This document shows, piece by piece, positions 34,256 through 42,282 of a stretch of 64,000 nt of DNA. Source of the DNA: 13-2-20CM-66-19 sp036273735. Its GTDB lineage: Bacteria > Pseudomonadota > Gammaproteobacteria > Steroidobacterales > Steroidobacteraceae. Positions within the stretch are counted from its first letter, which is position 1, and the number at the start of each line of letters is the position of its first letter. A program made the translations under genes and the position numbers. Where the stretch lies: NCBI GenBank assembly GCA_036273735.1, contig DASUHA010000058.1:1-64000 (forward strand). Direction: 5' to 3'. The notes under the pieces are model-generated. The model was not told the origin of the DNA and ran no database searches. It saw nothing but the letters and a program-made list of their open reading frames with translations.

Positions 34256-34840
34256 TCAGGCGCCGCGCCCGACGAGTCCGAGCTCTCGGAGGTTGCGCTC
34301 GAGCTGCTCGATCGAGCTCCAGCTGAGTATCCTCGAGTTGCCGCGCTCGTCGGGAGGGTTCCTCTCCAGCTGATCCGACCATCCGCCGCAACCGGTGAGC
34401 GGCAGCAGCGGCCGGTGGTGTAACCATGCCAGGCACACCTCGGAAATGGTTCCCGCACGGCCTCCGATGACCAGGCAGGCATCGCCCGCGAGAGCCATCA
34501 AAAGGTTTCGAGCATCTCCCATCCCGCAAGGAATCAGCACCGTGCATGGCCAGTCCCGGAGGTTGATGTCATCGGATGGCACGATGCTGACGACCGTGCC
34601 CTGTGCGTGCAGGGCTCGTTGCGCCGCAACCCGGGTGGCAGGGCTCCCGCAACCACTCACGACGGTGATTCCGAGACGCGCGAGCAACTCCCCGGCCGCG
34701 CCCGCGAGCTCGAAGGCAGACGAGCCCGGCTCAGCGCTGCCGAGGACACACACTTGCCGCGCTCTCACCGAGAGTGCATTTGCAATCGAGTCGGTCACGT
34801 CAGTTCTCGCAGATGGTGGCGGCCGGAGCCGCGACAGCAT
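34256..34840 (-). CDS. LOG/SLOG-like Rossmann-fold nucleotide-binding protein
   Basis: 194 residues. VCVLGSAEPGSSAFELAGAA at the N-terminus, ITVVSGCGSPATRVAAQRAL, and CLVIGGRAGTISEVCLAWLH in the second half carry the GGxGTxxE motif of the lysine-decarboxylase-like (TIGR00725/LOG) group. LOG enzymes remove ribose phosphate from cytokinin nucleotides, while SLOG relatives bind nucleotides; which applies here is unknown. ATG 34840 lies 8 bp after the dusA2 stop, so coupling to dusA2 is likely. Confidence 0.72.
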   Translation of the reverse strand: MLSRLRPPPSARTDVTDSIANALSVRARQVCVLGSAEPGSSAFELAGAAGELLARLGITVVSGCGSPATRVAAQRALHAQGTVVSIVPSDDINLRDWPCTVLIPCGMGDARNLLMALAGDACLVIGGRAGTISEVCLAWLHHRPLLPLTGCGGWSDQLERNPPDERGNSRILSWSSIEQLERNLRELGLVGRGA

Positions 34841-34847
34841 AGCCGTC

Positions 34848-35897
34848 TCAGTAACCGCGGGCGCTCGCGACGGCTTGCGCCAGTACCTCCGCTCCTGCAC
34901 CCGGACGCCTGGCGCCGTCGCTCAGGCTGCGCCGGAACTCCTGTGCGCCGGGCGCGCCCACGTACAAACCCTGCATGTGGCGGACAACGGCTGACAGCCT
35001 TTCACCTCGCGCCAGCTGACGCTCGGCATAGTGTTGCATACGATCTATCGCGCGCGCGCGCACCACGGTGTCCAGGGTATCGCCCGTCGAAGCATAATGA
35101 GCGGGCGTGTCTGCTCCGAAGACGAGAGCATCGAGCCGGGCAAGCAGCAGAGGCCGATGGTACGCCTCTCGTCCGAGCATGATGCCGTCCAAACCGTCGA
35201 GCGCCCTGAGAATGGCCTCCGGCTCGCGCAGGCCGCCGTTGACGACCACCTGCAGGTCGGGAAAGGCCTGCTTGATCTGGCCCACGACGTCGTATTGCAA
35301 CGGCGGAATCTCCCTATTGTCCTGCGCCGACAGCCCACCGAGCACCGCTTTGCGAGCATGGACGATCACTGCCTCACAGCCGGCATCACGGATGGTGCCC
35401 ACGAACCGAAGCAGCGCGGCGCGCTCCGCTTCGTCGAAACGGCGGCTGGCCTCGATAGCGACCCTACCCCGGCCCTCGATGACTCCGATCCGCATCTTGA
35501 CCGTCACCGGCACGCGCACGGCTGCGCGCATGGCGGCCACGCAGGCCGCCACCGTTTCCGGCCGCTGCATCAGGTACGCGCCGAATACACCGCCCGTCGC
35601 CTTGTCGCTCGGACAGCCACAGTTGAGATTGATCTCGTCGTATCCCGCCTGCTCACCTTTTCGAGCGGCAACGGCGAGCTCCTGCGGGTCACAGCCACCG
35701 AGCTGCAGTGCTACGGGGTGCTCTTCGGGATCGAATTCGAGGAGCTCCCCGCTGTCACCTTGGACCAGATCGGCGGCGGCGATCATCTCCGTGTAGAGGA
35801 GCGTCCGGGCCGAGAAGCCGCGCAGGAAATAGCGGCAGTGGCGGTCTGTCCGCCCCATCATGGGAGCAACCGAAAGCCGCCTGTCCAGGTCCTTCAT
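34848..35897 (-). CDS. tRNA-dihydrouridine synthase DusA (second copy)
   Basis: 349 residues, colinear with the gene at 5588-6655. SVAPMMGRTDRHCRYFLRGF replaces the DW of canonical PMMDWTDRH with GR, while the catalytic cysteine segment NLNCGCPSDK, HARKAVLGGLSAQDNR and the FMN site VVVNGGL are intact. It is probably still a dihydrouridine synthase; altered tRNA recognition is possible. A TATAAA lies about 12 bases before ATG 35897 and could be its own -10, but the gene also follows the riboswitch-controlled gene in the same direction after 85 bp. Confidence 0.88.
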   Translation of the reverse strand: MKDLDRRLSVAPMMGRTDRHCRYFLRGFSARTLLYTEMIAAADLVQGDSGELLEFDPEEHPVALQLGGCDPQELAVAARKGEQAGYDEINLNCGCPSDKATGGVFGAYLMQRPETVAACVAAMRAAVRVPVTVKMRIGVIEGRGRVAIEASRRFDEAERAALLRFVGTIRDAGCEAVIVHARKAVLGGLSAQDNREIPPLQYDVVGQIKQAFPDLQVVVNGGLREPEAILRALDGLDGIMLGREAYHRPLLLARLDALVFGADTPAHYASTGDTLDTVVRARAIDRMQHYAERQLARGERLSAVVRHMQGLYVGAPGAQEFRRSLSDGARRPGAGAEVLAQAVASARGY

Positions 35898-35982
35898 CGG
35901 TTCTTTATATCATGGCAACAGGCAGCCGCGACCGGGCGCCGCGGGCTTTCCAGACCCTGCGAGGCGGATCCGAGAGTGCGTT

Positions 35983-37059
35983 TCAGTGCTTGCGGGACGT
36001 GCGGCCCTGCACTTCGACCTTGATGTGACGCACGCCGGTATCGCTGAGGGTATCGGTGTCACTCCACATTTCCCGCTCGGCGAGCTCCGCAAGTGTTTGC
36101 TCGAGAGTCTCCGAGTCGCGGGAACCGCCGCGGCGGCGGCCGATCTCGGGCTTCGACCCGGTCGTTCTACGGGAGACACTACCAAAATCGAGAGTCTGAT
36201 CGAAACGCTGCTGCACGAGACAGGGGATCACTGACGTGTCCGTGCAGGCTTCGCGCGCCCGGGCAATCTCATCGTCGAGAACAGGTATCACCGCAGCCGA
36301 ACTGAAGGTGCTGCGCAGATGCGCTGCGACCCGTTTCGCCGAAACCGGATCCGGAAAGAACCCGAGCCGCAGAAAATGACAGGAGCCGCTCGTACGGCGG
36401 CTCTCAACGGCATAAAGCGTAAATGCTTTGAATATGGGGAGCTGGGGCATCCGGGCCGTATCGATGGACCGCGCCGACCAGTGCAGCTGCACGGCAAAGG
36501 AAACCGGTGCGCCTCGAATGACGGCCTCCCGCAAGGCGCGCCGGGTACCGGTATCGTCGGGGCGCAGCAGCTCGATCTGATCCGTGGAGGGTGCGTCACT
36601 ATCGATCTCAGGCGGCGCCGGATGCCGCGTTCGCAGAATGTTGATCACCTGCGTATCGGTGAGGGACCGATTGTCGACCGGCGCGAACGGCGGGCTGTCG
36701 GCGTTTCCTTCCCGCGAATCAGGGCGCCATGCAGCCGCTTCGGCATCCAATTGCCAGAACGCGGGCGGCGTAATGGTTGCGATCGCATCGGGATGCCGAC
36801 CGCGCACGGCTCGAGCCCACTTTTCGGCGTGGGTCAGCGTTTCGAAGAATCCCATGTGCAGATAGAGCTGCTCATTGCCATCCGGCTCGCGCGCACGGCT
36901 CGTAAAGAATGTGAAAGGCCTGAGGTGCGGTGATTGGGGCGGCCGGATCGAGACCGGCTCGACCAGCCGGCACAGCGTCAGCATGAATGGGCCGGTACCG
37001 GCCTCGCCTCGGTGCACGATGTTGGTGCCCGAAGAGCCAGCGGATCCCGTAAATGTCAT
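35983..37059 (-). CDS. Protein with two SPOR-like modules under a c-di-GMP riboswitch
   Basis: 358 residues of unknown function. Residues 25-97 and 188-260 are an internal duplication: FMLTLCRLVE / FAVQLHWSAR, then LRPFTFFTSR / FKAFTLYAVE, then QLYLHMGFFETLTHAEKWA / CHFLRLGFFPDPVSAKRVA. Each has the strand-helix-strand pattern and GFF-x-A-x-x pattern of SPOR (peptidoglycan-binding) domains; this match is by eye. A linker carries SLTDTQVINILRTR. The tail is charged with RRRGGSRDSE and ends QGRTSRKH. No signal peptide or membrane helix is evident. ATG 37059 has GGGGGA upstream. Confidence 0.7.
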   Translation of the reverse strand: MTFTGSAGSSGTNIVHRGEAGTGPFMLTLCRLVEPVSIRPPQSPHLRPFTFFTSRAREPDGNEQLYLHMGFFETLTHAEKWARAVRGRHPDAIATITPPAFWQLDAEAAAWRPDSREGNADSPPFAPVDNRSLTDTQVINILRTRHPAPPEIDSDAPSTDQIELLRPDDTGTRRALREAVIRGAPVSFAVQLHWSARSIDTARMPQLPIFKAFTLYAVESRRTSGSCHFLRLGFFPDPVSAKRVAAHLRSTFSSAAVIPVLDDEIARAREACTDTSVIPCLVQQRFDQTLDFGSVSRRTTGSKPEIGRRRGGSRDSETLEQTLAELAEREMWSDTDTLSDTGVRHIKVEVQGRTSRKH

Positions 37060-37145
37060 GGGTCCCCCGAAATAAACGTCGACTCGCCGGCAGGAGGGGC
37101 CGGATCCGATGCAGCCGAGCGTGCACGCTCACACCTGGGAGTGGA

Positions 37146-37232
37146 GTGGCAACCCCGCTGTCATAGACCGTTGAGCCCTTAGACCGGTAGCTTTGCGTCC
37201 CCGCCTTTCGGCGGGTTTGCCCTTATCGCCTT
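37146..37232 (-). promoter_or_regulatory. Cyclic di-GMP-I (GEMM-I) riboswitch
   Basis: The minus strand reads, in order, AAGGGCAAACC (37224-37214), a hairpin CCCGCCGAAAGGCGGG closed by a GAAA tetraloop, GGACGCAAAGC (37200-37190), a second stem with TACCGGTCTAAGG, and GGGGTTGCC (37156-37148). These are the conserved blocks and tetraloop/receptor pair of the GEMM-I aptamer. It lies about 90 bases before ATG 37059. A perfect palindrome GAGCGTGCACGCTC (37117-37130) in between may take part in the expression switch. No T-run terminator was seen, so translational control is possible. Confidence 0.88.
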
Positions 37233-37244
37233 GAGCTCAAGCTT

Positions 37245-37260
37245 GTCTCTAATTAGAGAC
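37245..37260. promoter_or_regulatory. Perfect 16-bp palindrome upstream of the riboswitch
   Basis: GTCTCTAATTAGAGAC is exactly self-complementary and lies just upstream of the aptamer, where the promoter should be. GAGCTC repeats flank it (37233 and 37266). It may be a regulator site overlapping the promoter; the regulator is unknown. The remaining bases to 37376 contain nothing recognisable. Confidence 0.55.
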
Positions 37261-37376
37261 GAGCCGAGCTCAGGGTGTCCCAAGCATGGCCCTTCAAACA
37301 GGATATGTCCAGTAGCGGATTCGTCGCACTTTGGAGTCAGCGATCATTGGGGGCTGAAAAGAAGGGGTATAGACGG

Positions 37377-38771
37377 CTACGCGCAGCGCCGGTGCGCGCT
37401 CTCCACCGCCTGCAGGCATAGGTCGATGTCGCCCTCGGTCGTCGCCCAGGACGATACGCTGATGCGCATCGCCTTGCGGCCATGCCACGTCGTGCCGCCG
37501 CACCAACAGATGCCGTCGTCCTGTATGACGCTGATGATGCGCTCGGTCCTATCGCCCGGACCAAAAGACACGAGCACCTGATTGAGCACCACGTCATTCA
37601 GGATTTCATGCCCCGCTCGCCGCAAACCGTCGGCGAACTGCGCGGCGAGCCGGCAGGTACGCTCGATCTGATCACCGATGCCACGGCGTCCCAGGTAACG
37701 CAGCGCCGCCCAAAGCTCGATCGCGCGCGCCCGCCGCGAGGAATCCGGGCACCAGCGCATGGGATCCCGTCCGGCCGGCTCTCCATAGTAGGCGCCCGAG
37801 ACCGCCATGGCCTGCCGCAACACCTCGCGTTGGCGGACGAACGCAATGCCACAGTCCTGCGGCGTGTTGAGCCACTTGTGCCCGTCAGTCGCCCAGGAGT
37901 CGGCCAGCTCGAGACCCGTGGTCAGATGCCGACGGGCAGGCGCCGTGCGGGCCCACATTCCGAACGCCCCATCCACGTGGACCCATGCCCCCGATCGGCG
38001 CGCCGCATCGCAGAGCGCTTCCAACGGATCAGAGCAGCCGGAATTGACGTTGCCGAGCTGCGCGCAAATGATCGTCGGACCGGATAGCCTGGGGATCGCG
38101 GTGGCCTGCATCCGTCCCTGAGAATCCACGGGCAGGGTCACGACCCGCCGGCGTCCCAGCCCGAGGAGAGCGAGCGCCTTCAGCAGTGTCGCATGGGCCT
38201 CCTCTCCTACGACCACGGTGATGGGCGGTGCTCCGAAAAGACCGTCCTGCTCCACATCCCAGCCGATGTTGGCCAGGAGCGCGTGCCTCGCAGCGGCAAG
38301 TGCCGTCAGATGCGCTGATTGCGTGCCGACGACCAGGGCGCCCGCGGCCTCCCGAGGCAGGCCGAACAGGTCGATCAGCCAATCGAGGACAACTTCCTCG
38401 AGATAGGCCGCCACGGGGGAAAGCTCGAACAGACAGGCGTTCTGGTCCCACGCATCCGCGAGCCAGTGAGCTGCGACCGTGACCGGCAATGACCCGCCAA
38501 TGACCCCGCCAAAGAAACGACGTCCCATCACGGCCATCGTGGCGGGCGAGCCGGCGCGGTCGAGGAGATCGAGAAGGGCTCGAGGATCATGACCCTCCTC
38601 CGCGAGAGCGCCGCCGAGCTCCGCGAGTGATGCGACATCGGCCGAAGACGGGCCCACGCGACGGTTCTCGATCGTTGCGAGGTAACGTCCCGCTCGATCC
38701 GCGGCGAGCGTAAGGAGAGGCCCGTAGAGATCAACCCTCGGTCGTCGGTCCTCAGCTGCGCTTGCAGTCAT
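37377..38771 (-). CDS. PLP-dependent group II-type decarboxylase
   Basis: 464 residues. The lysine that forms the PLP Schiff base is in DSWATDGHKWLNTP (K299), D267 in WVHVDGAF pairs with the pyridine nitrogen, and the histidine in VVGEEAH (about 193) stacks on the cofactor. The family decarboxylates aromatic or acidic amino acids (or acts as an aldolase-like enzyme); substrate cannot be read. The C-terminal small domain is present (NDVVLNQVLVSFG, MRISVSSWATTEGDID). It shares a 54-bp divergent promoter region with a CGNR regulator that probably controls it. Confidence 0.87.
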   Translation of the reverse strand: MTASAAEDRRPRVDLYGPLLTLAADRAGRYLATIENRRVGPSSADVASLAELGGALAEEGHDPRALLDLLDRAGSPATMAVMGRRFFGGVIGGSLPVTVAAHWLADAWDQNACLFELSPVAAYLEEVVLDWLIDLFGLPREAAGALVVGTQSAHLTALAAARHALLANIGWDVEQDGLFGAPPITVVVGEEAHATLLKALALLGLGRRRVVTLPVDSQGRMQATAIPRLSGPTIICAQLGNVNSGCSDPLEALCDAARRSGAWVHVDGAFGMWARTAPARRHLTTGLELADSWATDGHKWLNTPQDCGIAFVRQREVLRQAMAVSGAYYGEPAGRDPMRWCPDSSRRARAIELWAALRYLGRRGIGDQIERTCRLAAQFADGLRRAGHEILNDVVLNQVLVSFGPGDRTERIISVIQDDGICWCGGTTWHGRKAMRISVSSWATTEGDIDLCLQAVESAHRRCA

Positions 38772-38783
38772 GCTCTTCCGCTC

Positions 38784-38802
38784 TATAATGCCCTAGTGCA
38801 TT
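38784..38802. promoter_or_regulatory. Divergent promoter/operator for decarboxylase and CGNR regulator
   Basis: TATAAT (38784-38789) faces the CGNR gene as a consensus -10. It overlaps the inverted repeat AATGC-cctagt-GCATT (38787-38802). One bound repressor would block the -10 and control both directions. Confidence 0.55.
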
Positions 38803-38825
38803 AGAATTCCCGAGGCACCCGGCGC

Positions 38826-39431
38826 ATGTCAAGAGATCCCGCGCGTGCGGCGACTCAGTTCTTCGGTGGCCGCGTCTGTCTCGACTTCGCCAATACGCTC
38901 GATTGGCGCCTGACCGACAGCCCGGTCGAGCTGATCCCGGATTACCCGGCATTGCTCGCCTGGAGCGAGCGGCGGGAAACGTTGCCGACCCGCGCCGTCG
39001 CGAGACTGAGAGCCCAGGCTGCCAGGCGCACGGAAGCCGACGTCATCGTGCGCGAAGCGCACCTGCTCCGCGGCCAGATCTGGGCGATTACCGAGGATCT
39101 GATCGCACGCCGCCGCGCGCGGCTGAGCGCCCTCAACAGGCAACTGGCTGAGCTGCCCTCCGAGCCCGGCCTATGTTTCCAAGGCGGCCGCTACGTGTTC
39201 GAGCTCGACGGCGCCAACCTCCGTCAGCCTCTGTGGCCGGTCCTGTGGTCCCTCACCGCGGTGTTGGCGTCGGAGGATGCAGCCCGAGTCGGCTCCTGCC
39301 AGGCGGAGGGCTGCGGCTGGTACTTCATCGATGAGAGCCCCGGCCACTCCCGGATGTGGTGCTCGAGCGAGGTCTGCGGCAACCGCGAGCGGGTCCGCCG
39401 GGCCTACGCTCGGCGTCGCTCGAAGGCCTGA
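38826..39431 (+). CDS. CGNR zinc-finger (ABATE domain) transcriptional regulator
   Basis: 201 residues. The N-terminal ABATE-like ligand domain has FFGGRVCLDFANTLDWR and VREAHLLRGQIWAI. The C-terminal zinc finger reads GSCQAEGCGWYFIDESPGHS, RMWCSSEVCGNRERVRRAYA, with four cysteines and the CGNR motif. Such regulators are usually stress- or ligand-responsive. It is divergent from the PLP decarboxylase and probably controls it and itself. Confidence 0.88.
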   Translation: MSRDPARAATQFFGGRVCLDFANTLDWRLTDSPVELIPDYPALLAWSERRETLPTRAVARLRAQAARRTEADVIVREAHLLRGQIWAITEDLIARRRARLSALNRQLAELPSEPGLCFQGGRYVFELDGANLRQPLWPVLWSLTAVLASEDAARVGSCQAEGCGWYFIDESPGHSRMWCSSEVCGNRERVRRAYARRRSKA

Positions 39432-39487
39432 TCTCCACCAGGCGAGCATCGCCGTGCCGTTGCGCATCGAGTCCATCGCCTGCCAGA

Positions 39488-39892
39488 ATGGCGGACATGG
39501 ATGTTTCCTATTTTTGGCGCGGCCCATTCAGCAATGAGGCCGTGAACGTACTGCACGCCGAGGCATTCAGCCACCGCATATTCGGTGATGACTGGTGGAC
39601 TCGGGTCAACCGCCATAGCCTCGGCTGGGTATGCGCGCGCAACCGGGAATCACTGATCGGGTTCGTCAACGTCGCCTGGGACGGCGCCCTCCATGCGTTC
39701 GTCCTGGACACGATGGTAGCAAGCAACTGCCGCCGCCTCGGTGTGGCGACGCAGATGCTCGCGATGTGCGTCGAGGAAGCACGCGAGGCGCGCTGCGAAT
39801 GGCTGCACGTCGACTTCGTGGACGATCTTCGGCCGCTCTACTTCGACAAAGGCGGCTTCACTGCGACGCCCGCCGGTCTGATCAAGCTGTAG
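39488..39892 (+). CDS. GNAT family N-acetyltransferase
   Basis: 134 residues. The GNAT core includes GWVCARNRESLIGFVNVAWD (strand 2-3), HAFVLDTMVASNCRRLGVAT, the acetyl-CoA binding segment (RRLGVATQML for RxxGxG/A), and LHVDFVDDLRPLYFDKGGF near the end. The substrate is unknown. ATG 39488 (MADMDVSYFW) is chosen; ATG 39497 is possible, and the longer upstream frame overlaps the CGNR gene without coding character. It is probably read together with the regulator gene. Confidence 0.8.
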   Translation: MADMDVSYFWRGPFSNEAVNVLHAEAFSHRIFGDDWWTRVNRHSLGWVCARNRESLIGFVNVAWDGALHAFVLDTMVASNCRRLGVATQMLAMCVEEAREARCEWLHVDFVDDLRPLYFDKGGFTATPAGLIKL

Positions 39893-39901
39893 TCGTCCTT
39901 G

Positions 39902-41059
39902 CTATGCCCGCGCCAGGCTTCTGCGCACCAGGGACACCCAGAGCTCGACGCCCGCTGGCAGCACCTCGTCGTTGAAATCATAGCGCGGGGAGTGCAGGCC
40001 CGGATTCTCGCCGGCGCGCGCTGCACCCAGCCATAGATAACAGCCCGGGACCGCCTGCAGCATGTAGGCAAAATCCTCCGAGCCCATGCTCGGGCGGGAC
40101 TCGACGACATTCAGTCGCGTCGCGGCGGCAACCTCACGAAGGAGCGTTGCCGAGGCCGGATCGTTGATCGCTGCCGGGTAGCGCCGTTCGTAGCGGACCT
40201 GCGAGGTGCAGCCGAAGCCTGCTGCCACCGAGCCGGCGAGTTGGGAGATGCGCGCCTCGATGCAGTCACCGACCTTGCTCTCGTACCAGCGAGCCGTTCC
40301 GCGAATGATGCAGTCCTCAGGAAGCACGTTCCAGGTCTCACCGCCCCGGATCTGGGTCACCGACACGACGGCGGACTCGAGTGGATCGACATTGCGGGCG
40401 ACGATGCTTTGCAGAGACGAAACCACCTGTGCTGCGGTGAGGATTGCATCGGTACCTGCGTGCGGCATCGCTCCGTGAGCACCCCGGCCGCGAACGCCGA
40501 TCTCGAAGGTTCCGAATGCGGCCATCATCGGGCCATCGCGTGCCACGCAGGTGCCGACCGGAAGCGCCGGCCAGTTGTGCAGCGCAAAGATGCTGTCGCA
40601 GGGGAATGATTTGAAGAGCCCCTCTTCCACCATGCGCCGTCCGCCGCCTTCGTTCTCCTCCGCGGGCTGAAAAATGAAATGCACCGTGCCGTCGAGATCG
40701 GGGAGAGTCGCACAGATGCGGGCCGCGGCAAGCGCCATGGCGGTGTGACCGTCGTGTCCGCAGGCATGCATGACGCCGGGCACGCCGGAGACATGCTCTG
40801 CGCCACTCTCTTCCCGGATCGGCAGGGCGTCGATGTCGGCCCGTATGCCGATGCTGCGCCGGCTGGTGCCGCGGGTCAGAGTTCCGACCACTCCCGTCCC
40901 GGCGAGGCCGCGATGCACCTGCAATCCAAACCGGTCGAGCTGTGCGGCGATGAACTCCGAGGTTTCCCGCTCGCCGAAGGCGAGCTCTGGATGACGGTGC
41001 AGGTGATGTCGCCACGAGACTGCCTCGGCCAACAGATCGGCGGTGCCGGCGTGGGTCAT
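39902..41059 (-). CDS. M20D-type amidohydrolase (hippurate hydrolase/IAA-amino acid hydrolase-like)
   Basis: 385 residues. Zinc-site motifs are HRHPELAFGE, HACGHDGHTAMALAAA, FQPAEENEGGGRRMVEEG and, at the C-terminus, MGSEDFAYMLQAVPGCYLWL. Members hydrolyse N-acyl amino acids such as hippurate, N-acetyl-L-amino acids or amidated auxins. Start ATG 41059 has AAAGGAAAGGAC upstream and overlaps the stop of the cupin gene (ATGA), so both are one operon. Cytoplasmic: no signal peptide. Confidence 0.88.
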   Translation of the reverse strand: MTHAGTADLLAEAVSWRHHLHRHPELAFGERETSEFIAAQLDRFGLQVHRGLAGTGVVGTLTRGTSRRSIGIRADIDALPIREESGAEHVSGVPGVMHACGHDGHTAMALAAARICATLPDLDGTVHFIFQPAEENEGGGRRMVEEGLFKSFPCDSIFALHNWPALPVGTCVARDGPMMAAFGTFEIGVRGRGAHGAMPHAGTDAILTAAQVVSSLQSIVARNVDPLESAVVSVTQIRGGETWNVLPEDCIIRGTARWYESKVGDCIEARISQLAGSVAAGFGCTSQVRYERRYPAAINDPASATLLREVAAATRLNVVESRPSMGSEDFAYMLQAVPGCYLWLGAARAGENPGLHSPRYDFNDEVLPAGVELWVSLVRRSLARA

Positions 41060-41421
41060 GTCCTTTCCTTTCTGGGCTCGAAGATCGCGTAGAACTTCTC
41101 GCATTCTTCGTGCACGGTCCAGGCTCCCTCGAAACCTGCAGGCACGACGAACGCATCACCGGCGGCAAACGAATGGCGCTCCCCCTCGAGACTCTCGATG
41201 GTCACGCGCCCCGCCGTCAGCACGCAGAGCTCACTTTCCGTATAGCGCACGCGCCATTTTCCGGGGCTGGAGGACCAGCGGCCGCAGAAGAACTGACCGG
41301 TGCCGTCGGTGAAGACATTCCACGCGCGGTGGGCCGGCTGGCCGTTGAGCACGCGATCCGGTTCGGGCCCACACGCTTCCCATGTGGCCGGGCCTTCCAG
41401 AGGGACGATGGATGGACTCAT
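41056..41421 (-). CDS. Cupin domain protein (ureidoglycine aminohydrolase-like)
   Basis: 121 residues of a DUF861-type cupin: NVFTDGTGQFFCGRWSSSPG, KWRVRYTESELCVLTAGRVT and GDAFVVPAGFEGAWTVHEEC. The usual histidine ligands of enzymatic cupins are mostly absent in the first motif, so a binding role is as likely as catalysis. It is translationally coupled to the amidohydrolase, which suggests a shared substrate pathway (amide or ureide breakdown), an inference from context. Confidence 0.75.
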   Translation of the reverse strand: MSPSIVPLEGPATWEACGPEPDRVLNGQPAHRAWNVFTDGTGQFFCGRWSSSPGKWRVRYTESELCVLTAGRVTIESLEGERHSFAAGDAFVVPAGFEGAWTVHEECEKFYAIFEPRKERT

Positions 41422-41562
41422 GAGACTCGCTCAGCTGGGCAGGACCGCCGACGCTACTATATTGCGTGAAGACCGCCGGGGCTAAGGTCTTCGGCGGCCG
41501 CCATCGCAGGGCGAAGTCGCCTGACCCCGGCACAGCTCAGGTGAAGGTGACAAGTACTCTGC

Positions 41563-42282
41563 ATGTCCATGAGCGATCGTCTATCCAGGGCCACACGCGT
41601 CCTCTCGTGTCTGCTTCCCTGCATCATTTCCGGCTGCGTCTATTTTTCGCGGCATACCCTGCCCGGCGCGTGCGCCCACGATCTGGGCTCCGAGATGCAC
41701 AATTTCTGTGTCGTCAGTCCGGGCGTCCTCTGGCGGGGAGCGGCCCCTAGCCGAGCGGATGCGGCGTGGCTGGTCCAGCATGGCATCAGGACCGTCGTGA
41801 GTCTGCAGCTCGACATGCGGCACGCCTTCGAGTCGGCAAGCCTCGACCCGCGGGTCGCACGCTCGGTCACCTACTTTCGAGTACGCGATTTCGCCGCAGT
41901 CGACCTGTTGACTCACTATCACCTGGATGAGCGGGTGGCCTCCGCATTGGCGATCATCAACGAGGCGCCGAAGCCCGTCTTCGTCAGTTGCCGCGCCGGG
42001 GTCGATCGCACCGGCATCATTGCGGCGGCGTACCGGGTACTGGTCGAAGGCATGAGTCAGGATAAGGCCATCGCAGAGATGGACGGCTTCCACAGTCCCT
42101 GGGACCCTCTGAACGCGCGCTACGTGCGCAGTCTCACCGGAGAGCGCAAGGCTCGCATCCTGCGCGAGATGCACGAGCGGGAGCATCGGATACCGCCGAG
42201 CGGGGAGTTCGTCTGCACCGACGGCGGCTGCCGGTTCCGGGGAACGCAACAGTCCGCGGCGGGAGTCAACGTGTCCCGTTAG
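41563..42282 (+). CDS. Lipoprotein with dual-specificity (tyrosine) phosphatase domain
   Basis: 239 residues. A lipoprotein signal (VLSCLLPCIISGC, lipobox ISGC near residue 25) is followed by a cysteine-phosphatase domain: GVLWRGAAPSRADAAWLVQH, GIRTVVSLQLD, and the catalytic loop VSCRAGVDRTG with the HCx5R-like C-x5-R (the preceding His is replaced by Ser). It is probably periplasmic and membrane anchored. The 3' end overlaps the convergent phosphoesterase gene by 17 bp. ATG 41569 is an alternative start. Confidence 0.8.
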   Translation: MSMSDRLSRATRVLSCLLPCIISGCVYFSRHTLPGACAHDLGSEMHNFCVVSPGVLWRGAAPSRADAAWLVQHGIRTVVSLQLDMRHAFESASLDPRVARSVTYFRVRDFAAVDLLTHYHLDERVASALAIINEAPKPVFVSCRAGVDRTGIIAAAYRVLVEGMSQDKAIAEMDGFHSPWDPLNARYVRSLTGERKARILREMHEREHRIPPSGEFVCTDGGCRFRGTQQSAAGVNVSR

